Of a stretch of 8,550 nucleotides of DNA, positions 1-6,256 are shown in pieces. The notes beneath the pieces were generated by a model, which did not search any database, was not told the DNA's origin, and was given only the letters and a program-made list of their open reading frames with translations. The DNA lies in contig UQIQ01000069.1 of NCBI GenBank assembly GCA_900541185.1, positions 1 to 8,550 of the forward strand. Reading direction: 5' to 3'. The first letter of the stretch is position 1, and the number at the start of each line of letters is the position of its first letter. Both the position numbers and the translations under genes were made by a program. Origin of the DNA: an uncultured Collinsella sp. (GTDB lineage: Bacteria; Actinomycetota; Coriobacteriia; Coriobacteriales; Coriobacteriaceae).

Positions 1-50
1 GATCTACACCTATTAAGTCGTCGGCAGCGTCAGATGTGTATAAGAGACAG
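1..50 (+). other. Illumina Nextera i5 adapter with index (sequencing artefact)
   Basis: Positions 1-9 are the end of the P5 flow-cell sequence (GATCTACAC). Positions 10-17 are an 8-base index, CTATTAAG, which I recall as Nextera XT v2 index S518. Positions 18-31 are TCGTCGGCAGCGTC, and 32-50 are the 19-base Tn5 mosaic end AGATGTGTATAAGAGACAG. The order and spacing match a Nextera read-1 adapter exactly. Genomic sequence begins at 51. This stretch should be trimmed; peptides read through it (ending in SYTHLTLPTT on the minus strand, or starting MCIRDS on the plus strand) are artefacts. Confidence 0.99.
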
Positions 51-897
51 CCTCCTTGCAAATGCGATACTGCTCCAGCGGACGCTTGCCCGAGTTGTCA
101 TGGTTGCAGTCGATGACCGCTGCCGGATTGGCATAGCCGGCGTGCTCGGTATAGCGCTCGGCCAGGCGCTCCAGGTGTTCGTAGTGGTAGTTGGGGTAGG
201 TGCGCCCATCGAGACCGATGTAGCCACGCATAACGGCGTGCGCGAGCGGATTGCCGCCGCACTCGACCTCCCAGTTGCGGAAGATGAAGCTCTGGTGCGC
301 CTGCGCGGCGTAAATGGAGTTGAGCATAACGGTGGTAGAGCCGGCAGTGGGATTCTTCATGCCGACGGGCACCGAAATGCCGCTCGACACCAGGCGATGC
401 TCCTGGTTCTCGACCGAGCGTGCACCCACGGCAACATAGCTCAGCAGATCAACGAGGTATTGGTAGTTGGACGGATAGAGCATCTCGTCGGCGGTGAAGA
501 AGCCCGTTTCCTCAATAACGCGCAGGTGCATATGGCGGATGGCCTTGACGCCCTCGAGCAGGTCGTCGGGAGCCTCGGGGTTGGGGTTGTGCAGAAGACC
601 CTTGTAACCGGTGCCCTTGGTACGCGGCTTATTGGTGTAGACGCGCGGAATGATGATGAGCTTGTCCTTGACCTCCTCGGCGGTCTTGGCCAGTCGGTTC
701 ATGTACTCAAGCACCGAATCCTCGCGGTCGGCAGAGCACGGGCCGATGATGAGCACCTTGCGTGCGTCCTCGCCGGTAAAGACTTTGGCGACCTCGGCGT
801 CAAATGCCTGCTTTTTGGCGGTAAGCTCGGCAGAAAGCGGCATTTCCTCGCGGATCTCCATGGGGATCGGCAGCCTGCGTTTGAATTCCATGGCCAT
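51..897 (-). CDS. aroF: 3-deoxy-7-phosphoheptulonate (DAHP) synthase, class I, 3'-truncated by the contig end
   Basis: The enzyme condenses phosphoenolpyruvate with erythrose 4-phosphate, the first step of the shikimate pathway to aromatic amino acids, in the cytoplasm. About 282 genuine residues remain. Visible motifs are IGPCS at 51-55 (C54 is the expected metal ligand), RVY and KPRT around 85-93 followed by GYKG at 97-100, the GARSVENQEHR segment at 158-168 continuing into PVGMKN, and DCNHDNS at 263-269 (H266, second metal ligand). Family members are usually about 340-350 residues, so roughly 60 are missing, including the last two metal ligands (Glu and Asp). The open frame appears to continue for 11 codons to position 13, but those are adapter. 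The ATG at 897 has AGGAGG at 903-908, 5 bases upstream; a second ATG at 891 is less well spaced. The aroF/aroG/aroH paralogue, and so the feedback inhibitor, cannot be told from this fragment. Confidence 0.95.
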
Positions 898-951
898 AGG
901 GGCCTCCTCAATCTAAAGAAAGAGCAATAAGCGTATTGTCGAGTGTTCGGC

Positions 952-980
952 ATTATCCGCTGTCGCACGCTAAAGTGCAA
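952..980 (-). promoter_or_regulatory. Sigma-70-type promoter of the DAHP synthase gene
   Basis: Read on the minus strand, a -35 box TTGCAC (975-980) is separated by exactly 17 bases from a -10 box GATAAT (952-957). Transcription would start near 945, leaving a leader of about 48 bases before the ATG at 897. A small palindrome, GCAC-6-GTGC (965-978), overlaps the -35 box and spacer; it might be an operator but is too short to assert. Confidence 0.65.
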
Positions 981-995
981 GCCCTTGTTACCCCG

Positions 996-1034
996 AAACC
1001 TGCCAAAAAGGGACAGGTTTATTTTGGCAGGTTT
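996..1034. repeat. Palindromic REP-like element upstream of aroF
   Basis: The arms AAACCTGCCAAAA (996-1008) and TTTTGGCAGGTTT (1022-1034) are perfectly complementary over 13 bp with a 13-base spacer. A third, partial copy of the motif (GGGACAGGTTT, 1010-1020) sits in the spacer, so an alternative 7-bp hairpin (996-1002 with 1014-1020) is possible. It lies just upstream of the aroF -35 box. Size and architecture resemble repetitive extragenic palindromes; it could also be a regulator site for aroF. There is no T-tract, so it is not a terminator. Confidence 0.6.
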
Positions 1035-1116
1035 TATCTGGGTAAACGTCGGCGGATGTCGGGAGGGAGTGGCACCGCGCGCGACCCTAAGGCTGTTGTC
1101 GGTTCCCCAGGAAACA

Positions 1117-1354
1117 CCCTGTGGGCAAAAAATGCCAAATATGAGTACGGTTGCTAACCTAGTAACATATCAGTCTAGCAAGATAATAGACAAAGTGAAA
1201 AATATGTTCATTAACGTTGGCACGCAGAAGCCCGCTAACGGGCGTTTTGATTAATTTGAAGGCGTATAGAGGCCGCAAGGAGGTCGTTTGAGGCGGTTTT
1301 GGCTGTTACCAAAAAGGTAACAGTACTCATATTTACCATTTTTTGCCCACAGGG
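1117..1354. repeat. 238-bp unit with 32-bp imperfect terminal inverted repeats (MITE-like)
   Basis: Positions 1117-1148 and the reverse complement of 1323-1354 agree at 30 of 32 positions. Both begin CCCTGTGGGCAAAAAATG and end AAATATGAGTAC, and they differ only at two adjacent bases (CC versus GT). The interior has no credible coding sequence, is A+T-rich, and contains a terminator-like hairpin (1230-1248) and a perfect 8-bp hairpin CTGTTACC-AAAAA-GGTAACAG (1303-1323) that abuts the right terminus. This architecture fits a non-autonomous miniature element. I see no clear target-site duplication, so a pair of inverted copies of one short repeat, or a large RNA/DNA cruciform, remains possible. 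Confidence 0.6.
1230..1248 (+). terminator. Possible plus-strand intrinsic terminator inside the inverted-repeat unit
   Basis: GCCCG (1230-1234), loop CTAA, CGGGC (1239-1243), then GTTTT and more A+T-rich sequence. The 5-bp GC stem is short but the T-run is on the correct side for plus-strand transcription. No gene upstream on the plus strand needs it, so it would end a small unassigned transcript or is incidental. Confidence 0.35.
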
Positions 1355-1406
1355 CCTCGAAGGGGCTGTCAATCAGGTCCCAGGGGAGGCGGCTCAGGGG
1401 CCGTAG

Positions 1407-1444
1407 AACAAAAACGGGGGCGCAGGTTGTCCTGCGCCCCCGTT
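1407..1444 (-). terminator. Strong intrinsic terminator of the marR-ABC exporter operon
   Basis: Perfect 14-bp stem (1413-1426 with 1431-1444, GC-rich core CGGGGGCGCAGG) with a 4-base loop. On the minus strand it is followed by TTTTTGTT (1414 down to 1407). It lies 31 bases after the stop codon of the second ABC subunit and marks the 3' end of that operon. Confidence 0.9.
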
Positions 1445-1475
1445 CTCGGGCGTTATTCGTTCCCTGCGGCAGAAT

Positions 1476-3332
1476 TTACGCCGCTTCGTCGAACTGCGAG
1501 TTGTACAGGTCGGCGTAGAAGCCGCCCTGGGCGAGCAACTCGTCGTGCGTGCCCTTCTCGACGATATCGCCGTCGCGGATTACTAGGATCACGTCGGCGT
1601 TGCGGATCGTGGACAGGCGGTGCGCGATGACAAAGCTCGTACGGCCCTGCATCAGTGCATCCATGGCGCGCTGAATAAGCTCCTCGGTACGGGTATCGAC
1701 GTTGGAGGTCGCCTCGTCCAAAATCAGCGCCGGGCGGTCGGCCAAAATGGCACGGGCGATGGTCACGAGCTGGCGCTGACCCTGCGACAGGTTAGTGCCC
1801 TCCTCGTTGATCATAAAGTCGTAGCCGCCGGCGAGCGTATGGATAAAGTGGTCGCATCGTGCGGCGCGCGCAGCGGCCTCAACCTCGGCGTCGGTCGCAT
1901 CGGGGCGTCCGTAGCGGATGTTCTCGCGGATGGTATCGTTAAACAGCCAGGTGTCCTGCAGCACCATGGCAAACTCGCCGCGCAGCGCCGCGCGGTCCCA
2001 GTCTCGCACGTCGACACCCTCGACGCGCAGCGAACCGCCGTCCACATCGTAGAAGCGCTGCAGCAGCTTGATGAGCGTGGTCTTGCCGGCGCCGGTGGGA
2101 CCGACGATGGCGATGGTCTGGCCGGGCTGCGCCTCGCAGCTAAAGTCGTGGATGATGGTCTTGTCGGGCGTGTAGCCAAACTTGACATGGTCAAACTCCA
2201 CGTGGCCGGGGCGCTTTTCGGGAATCTGCGCGTCGGCCTTCTGCTCCTCCTCGGGCGCGGCCAGGAACTCAAACACGCGCTCGGTGGCGGCGGCCATCGA
2301 CTGCATCGTGTTGCTCACGTTGCCCAGCTGCTGCACGGGCTGCGTAAAGTTGCGAACGTACTGGATAAAGCTCTGGATGTCGCCGGGCGTGGCATTGCCG
2401 GTCAGCGCGAGCTGCGCACCCACCACGACGACGCCCACGTAGCCCATGTTGCCCACCAAGCTCATAAGCGGCATCATCAGGCCCGACAGGAACTGCGAGC
2501 GCCAGCCACTAATAAAGAGGCGGTCGTTTTGACGGTCGAACTCCTCGATCGAAGCCTCGGCGCGGTCGAACACCTGAATGACGTTCTGGCCGGCAAAATC
2601 CTCCTCGATAATGCCGTTGACGGTGCCCAGGACCTGCTGCTGCTCGCGGAAGTACGGCTGCGAGAAGTGAATCATTACGGTCAAGATAATCGCGGCGGCC
2701 GGCAGCGTGAGCACGGTGACGCCGGTAAGCGGCAGGCTGATCGAAAGCATCATGACGAGCACGCCGATAATCTGCGTGACGGACGTAATAAGCTGCGTCA
2801 CGCTCTGGTTGAGCGACTGGCCGAGTGTATCGACGTCGTTGGTGATGCGGCTGAGCACATCGCCCTTGCTGTGACCGTTGAAGTAGCTCATCGGCACGAC
2901 GGCAATCTTGGCGGCGATTTCCTTGCGCATGCGGTAGCAGATCTTTTGCGTGACGCCGGTCATGAGCCAGCCCTGGACCAGGCTGCAGACAGAGCTCGCC
3001 AGATACAGGCAGAGCAAAAAGCCGAGCGTCTTGGCGATCCAGTCAAAGTCGACATCGCCGGTACCGTTGACCTTGGCGACCAGGCCTTCGAACAGCTTGG
3101 TCGTAACCTGGCCGAGCACCTTGGGTCCCACAATGTTAAAGATGACCGAGCACACGGCAAAGGCGACGGCGGCAAACACGGCAATCTTGTGCTGGCCAAT
3201 ATAGCCGAGCAGCTGCCTCATGGTGCCTCTAAAGTCCTTGGCCTTTTCGCCGCGACGCATGCCGCCCATGCGGCCCATGGGTCCACGCTGACGGGTGGGC
3301 TTGGGAATTTGGGTCTTGGTCTCGTCTGCCAT
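1476..3332 (-). CDS. Heterodimeric ABC exporter, ATP-binding/permease subunit B (TM288-like)
   Basis: A 618-residue half-transporter of the type IV exporter (ABCB/MDR-like) fold in the inner membrane. After a basic, Gly/Met/Arg-rich cytoplasmic tail (about 1-35) there are six predicted membrane helices (near 50-70, 101-125, 182-200, 203-222, 284-306 and 317-340). A nucleotide-binding domain follows: Walker A GPTGAGKT (411-418), Q-loop Q459, signature LSQGQ (515-519), Walker B ALILDE with catalytic E540, D-loop SNVD (543-546) and switch H571. Its Walker B and switch His are intact, but the signature is LSQGQ, not LSGGQ. That is the pattern expected of the partner contributing the weak signature to the degenerate site. 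The ATG shares one base with the upstream subunit's stop (TAATG), and its ribosome site AGGAGG (3342-3347) lies inside that gene, so translation is probably coupled. The substrate is unknown; drug, lipid or peptide export are all possible. Confidence 0.93.
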   Translation of the reverse strand: MADETKTQIPKPTRQRGPMGRMGGMRRGEKAKDFRGTMRQLLGYIGQHKIAVFAAVAFAVCSVIFNIVGPKVLGQVTTKLFEGLVAKVNGTGDVDFDWIAKTLGFLLCLYLASSVCSLVQGWLMTGVTQKICYRMRKEIAAKIAVVPMSYFNGHSKGDVLSRITNDVDTLGQSLNQSVTQLITSVTQIIGVLVMMLSISLPLTGVTVLTLPAAAIILTVMIHFSQPYFREQQQVLGTVNGIIEEDFAGQNVIQVFDRAEASIEEFDRQNDRLFISGWRSQFLSGLMMPLMSLVGNMGYVGVVVVGAQLALTGNATPGDIQSFIQYVRNFTQPVQQLGNVSNTMQSMAAATERVFEFLAAPEEEQKADAQIPEKRPGHVEFDHVKFGYTPDKTIIHDFSCEAQPGQTIAIVGPTGAGKTTLIKLLQRFYDVDGGSLRVEGVDVRDWDRAALRGEFAMVLQDTWLFNDTIRENIRYGRPDATDAEVEAAARAARCDHFIHTLAGGYDFMINEEGTNLSQGQRQLVTIARAILADRPALILDEATSNVDTRTEELIQRAMDALMQGRTSFVIAHRLSTIRNADVILVIRDGDIVEKGTHDELLAQGGFYADLYNSQFDEAA

Positions 3333-5701
3333 TAGCGCTCGCCTCCTTCCATAACGGCTGCAATTTCTTCTTGGGTAAGCCCCAGCTCCTCGGCGGAAAG
3401 CTGCGACTGTGCGATTTCCAGGTACGCCGGGCAGCTGCGCAGTAGCTCCTTGTGCGTGCCGGTGCCCACTACGTGACCGTCGTCGAGCACGATGATCTGG
3501 TCGGCGTGCATGATAGTGGCGATGCGCTGGGCCACGACCACGAGTGCGGCGTCGGTAACGTTTTTGGCCAGCTCCTCGCGCAGGCGCGCGTCGGTCTTGT
3601 AGTCGAGCGCGCTAAACGAATCGTCGAACACCACGACCTCGGGCTTCTTAGCCAAGGCGCGGGCGATGGCCAGACGCTGGCGCTGACCGCCCGAAACATT
3701 GGAGCCGCCCTGGCTGATGGGGGAGTCGTAGCCGCTCTCGCGCTCGGCGATAAAGTCCTCGGCCTGGGCGATGCGTGCCGCCCGGTACATGTCCTCGTCG
3801 CTCACCATGTCGCCGGCAAACTTAAGGTTGCTCTCGACGGTGCCCGAGAACAGGCGACCCTGCTGCGGGATGTAACCAATGCGGCGGCGCAGCTCGGAAA
3901 GGGTCATGTCGCGCACGTCAATGCCGTCGAGCGAAATGCTGCCGCCCGTGACGTCGTACAGGCGCGGAATCAACTGCACGAGCGTGGACTTGCCCGAGCC
4001 CGTGGAGCCAATGATGCCGAGCATCTGACCGGCATGCGTGGTGAAGTTCACGCCGCTGATGACATCGGCGCGGGCATCGGGATACTGGAAGCTCACGTCG
4101 CGGAAGGTGAGCTCACCGCGCGGCGCGCTGGCCGCGGGCAGTTTGGGCGAGACAGGGTCGTTGATGCTCGTGGGGCAAGTGATGACCTCTTCCACACGCT
4201 CGGCTGCGACCTCGGCGCGGGGCAGGATAACCGAAACCATGGTGAGGATCATAAACGCCATGACGATCTGCATGGTGTAGGAGATGAACGCCATCATGTT
4301 GCCGACCTGCATCACGCCGTCGGACACGCCCTGCGCGCCAAACCAGACGATAAGCACGGTGATGCAGTTCATGACGAGCATCATGAGCGGCATCATAAAG
4401 CTCATGGCGCGGTTGGTGTAGAGCTGCGTGGTCATTAGGTCGAGCGAAGCCTTGTCAAAACGCTCGAGCTCATGTTCCTCGCGGTTGAACGAGCGGATGG
4501 GCATAAGGCCGTCGAGCAGCTCGCGGGCGGTAAGGTTCACGCGGTCCACAAAGCTCTGCATCTTTTTGAACTTGGGCATGGTGAGGCCCATGAGCACGCC
4601 GACAACGGCCGAGACCGCGATGATGGCCACGGCGATGGTCCACTCCAGGCCGGTGTGGTTGGCCAGGACGCGCATGACGGCGACGATGCCCATGACGGGG
4701 GCCATCAGGCACATGCGGATAAACAGGGTTGCGGCCATCTGAATCTGCTGAATGTCGTTGGTGCAGCGGGTGATGAGCGAGGCCTGGCTAAACTTGCCCA
4801 CCTCGGCCGGCGAGAAGTGCATAACCTTGTTGAAGGTCTCGCGGCGCAGGTCGCGGGCGATGGAGCAGGCGGTGCGCGAAGCCACGGCGCCGGTCAGGAT
4901 GGTGGCGACCAGCGACACCAGACACAGACCAAACATCGTGGTCGCCATGCGGCCCAGGTAGGCGTTCTGCACGTCGGCGGGGTCGATGCCCTGTGCCTTG
5001 TACTCGTCCTGCACGTAGCTCACGGCGCGCTGGGTGACGATGGAGCCCGACATGGAGCCCATTTTGTCAGCCATATCGTTGGCGCCCTCGACGAGCTTGC
5101 CCTGATCGATAAGACCGCCTTCAACGCCTAGGCGCAGGCTCTTCATGGTGATCTTACCGCCATCGGCATCAATCTGCTTTTGCATGTTCTGCGCCGCTGC
5201 GGCCTTCTGCTGCATCTCGGCGAGCTGCTCGGGCGTCATCGCCGCCATCTGCTCGGGGGTGGGCATGGCCTGAGCGGCGCCGCCATTGCTTGCCTCGGTG
5301 GATGCGCCGGTCATGTCGCCCATGGAGTCAGCGTCGATGCCCTGGTTGAACGAAAGGACGACAGTTTCGGGCAGGCTCATGATGTCGGCAATCTTGCCGC
5401 CGTCGCCGCGCTCCTCCTCGGTGCCCTTGTACGTTCGAATGCCGTTATTGTCCGCCTTGCTAAACACGGCCTCCACAGCTTTGGCGCCCTTGGCGCTCAT
5501 AAAGAGCTCGAGGTCGTCGAGCGATTCGGCGCGAATGGTATCGGGCACGGGCGAGGCGATACCGCCTTGCTGCACGCCCACGTCGACGATATCGCTCATA
5601 TAGGTAGGCAGCGCCAGGTCGGCGTTGCAGCTGATTACGATGAGTACGATAGCTGTGAACAGTGCCAGGATATGCTTTTTAAAGAGCTTGAGAATCCTCA
5701 C
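3332..5701 (-). CDS. Heterodimeric ABC exporter, subunit A with degenerate ATP site and large extracytoplasmic insertion (TM287-like)
   Basis: A 789-residue half-transporter, about 200 residues longer than usual. Helix 1 is near 10-32. The next five are near 252-275, 325-347, 353-373, 435-457 and 468-492. Residues about 45-250, between helices 1 and 2, therefore form a large extracytoplasmic domain. The nucleotide-binding domain has Walker A GSTGSGKS (565-572), Q-loop around Q613 and an intact signature VSGGQ (669-673). Two catalytic positions are altered: Walker B reads VVVFDD, with D694 where the catalytic Glu belongs, and the switch His is Gln (Q725, in AQR). In heterodimers such as TM287/288 this marks the subunit whose own site binds but hardly hydrolyses ATP. 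The start is GTG at 5701, overlapping the marR stop by 4 bases (GTGA); AGGAG at 5711-5715 is 9 bases upstream. It is cotranscribed with marR and subunit B and should pair with the latter. Confidence 0.92.
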   Translation of the reverse strand: MRILKLFKKHILALFTAIVLIVISCNADLALPTYMSDIVDVGVQQGGIASPVPDTIRAESLDDLELFMSAKGAKAVEAVFSKADNNGIRTYKGTEEERGDGGKIADIMSLPETVVLSFNQGIDADSMGDMTGASTEASNGGAAQAMPTPEQMAAMTPEQLAEMQQKAAAAQNMQKQIDADGGKITMKSLRLGVEGGLIDQGKLVEGANDMADKMGSMSGSIVTQRAVSYVQDEYKAQGIDPADVQNAYLGRMATTMFGLCLVSLVATILTGAVASRTACSIARDLRRETFNKVMHFSPAEVGKFSQASLITRCTNDIQQIQMAATLFIRMCLMAPVMGIVAVMRVLANHTGLEWTIAVAIIAVSAVVGVLMGLTMPKFKKMQSFVDRVNLTARELLDGLMPIRSFNREEHELERFDKASLDLMTTQLYTNRAMSFMMPLMMLVMNCITVLIVWFGAQGVSDGVMQVGNMMAFISYTMQIVMAFMILTMVSVILPRAEVAAERVEEVITCPTSINDPVSPKLPAASAPRGELTFRDVSFQYPDARADVISGVNFTTHAGQMLGIIGSTGSGKSTLVQLIPRLYDVTGGSISLDGIDVRDMTLSELRRRIGYIPQQGRLFSGTVESNLKFAGDMVSDEDMYRAARIAQAEDFIAERESGYDSPISQGGSNVSGGQRQRLAIARALAKKPEVVVFDDSFSALDYKTDARLREELAKNVTDAALVVVAQRIATIMHADQIIVLDDGHVVGTGTHKELLRSCPAYLEIAQSQLSAEELGLTQEEIAAVMEGGER

Positions 5702-6147
5702 TCGGCATCTCTCCTTTCTTGATTGCGGTCGATAATTTCGTTGGCACGTCTAAGAAGGCGCACCATCTCTTGGGTATCTGTTTCGCCGAGCTGCTCGAGG
5801 AAAGCCGCGGTGCGGTCCTCGAATTCCCGGCGTTTGATTTCGAGATCCTGGAATCCCTTGTCGGTCACTATGACGTGTACGCGACGACGGTCGGTCTTTG
5901 AGTGCTCACGCTCAACCCAACCCTTGGCTTCGAGAGCGCGTAGGATATTGGCGATGCGGGCGTTCGAGACCCAGGCGCGATCAGCGAGTTCGCTCGGCGT
6001 GAGCGAACCGCCAGCGAGCATAAGGGCGCGCATGACAGCCATCTCGCCGCTGAGAGCTTTGTCCACAAAGCGCGAAACGCGCTGGTGAATGCCGCCAAAC
6101 TCGGTAAGGAGCTGACGCCCAAGCTCATGGAAGTCGGTATCTTCCAC
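5698..6147 (-). CDS. MarR-family transcriptional regulator, probable local repressor of the exporter operon
   Basis: A 149-residue protein, normal MarR size. The winged helix-turn-helix covers about residues 35-98. The helix LTPSELADRA (49-58) is followed by a recognition helix around 60-73, then ALEAKGWVER and a wing with the classic D-R-R pattern (KTDRRR, 84-89) leading into VTDKG (94-98). The N- and C-terminal helices (about 5-30 and 105-145) would form the dimer interface. MarR proteins typically bind as dimers to palindromes near their own promoter and release on binding small aromatic or phenolic ligands. This one is the first gene of a marR-ABC-ABC operon, so it probably represses itself and the pump. 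The start is GTG at 6147, with a weak GGGG-type ribosome site (about 6 bases upstream) lying inside the likely operator. The ligand is unknown. Confidence 0.92.
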   Translation of the reverse strand: MEDTDFHELGRQLLTEFGGIHQRVSRFVDKALSGEMAVMRALMLAGGSLTPSELADRAWVSNARIANILRALEAKGWVEREHSKTDRRRVHVIVTDKGFQDLEIKRREFEDRTAAFLEQLGETDTQEMVRLLRRANEIIDRNQERRDAE

Positions 6148-6181
6148 CGAAAACCCCTAACACTAGAAACTATTTTCGGTG
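6145..6181. promoter_or_regulatory. Inverted repeat over the marR start codon, likely MarR operator
   Basis: CACCGAAAA (6145-6153) and TTTTCGGTG (6173-6181) are perfectly complementary 9-bp arms with a 19-base spacer. The GTG start codon of marR is formed by the left arm, and the predicted transcription start near 6179 falls in the right arm. A dimeric repressor bound here would block transcription and hence the whole exporter operon. In RNA the same arms could fold over the start codon, so translational control is an alternative. Confidence 0.6.
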
Positions 6182-6185
6182 AAAG

Positions 6186-6214
6186 ATGATACCCCAATAC
6201 GCGAGCCTCATACA
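6186..6214 (-). promoter_or_regulatory. Candidate promoter of the marR-exporter operon
   Basis: On the minus strand a good -10 box TATCAT (6186-6191) lies 17 bases after a poor -35 match TGTATG (6209-6214). A rival pair is TTGCCC (6217-6222) with TATTGG (6194-6199), also 17 bases apart. Either places the start site at or just before the inverted repeat at 6145-6181. Confidence 0.35.
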
Positions 6215-6256
6215 GTGGGCAATATTAAGAGCTTATAAAGACTTAAAATCATTCAA

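Larger units (their letters stand above)
898..1475. other. Gene-free, structure-rich intergenic region between aroF and the ABC exporter operon
   Basis: No convincing gene lies in this 578-base gap. Open frames here are short, lack a ribosome binding site and run through repeats. From left to right it holds the aroF promoter, a 13-bp-arm palindrome (996-1034), a T-box-like motif on the plus strand (1064-1088), a 238-bp unit with long inverted termini (1117-1354), and the operon terminator (1407-1444). The inside of the 238-bp unit is clearly more A+T-rich (1150-1260) than the flanking coding DNA. Confidence 0.7.

Noticed and set aside
34..930. Long plus-strand open frame starting MCIRDS opposite the DAHP synthase gene
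   Set aside because: It starts inside the adapter and is an antisense shadow of aroF; MCIRDS is a typical adapter-derived peptide.
1230..1243. CRISPR- or tRNA-like structure in the intergenic gap
   Set aside because: There is no repeated spacer unit and no cloverleaf; the hairpin is a simple GC stem with a T-run.
943..1254. Plus-strand open frames of 73 and 103 codons in the aroF upstream gap
   Set aside because: No ribosome binding site, they cross the palindrome and the inverted terminus of the repeat unit, and the translation shows no protein-like pattern.
1620..3335. 571-codon plus-strand open frame opposite ABC subunit B
   Set aside because: Antisense shadow of a gene with complete ABC motifs. 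Its translation is His/Asp/Gly-rich with no recognisable domain, as expected for reverse frames of GC-rich genes.
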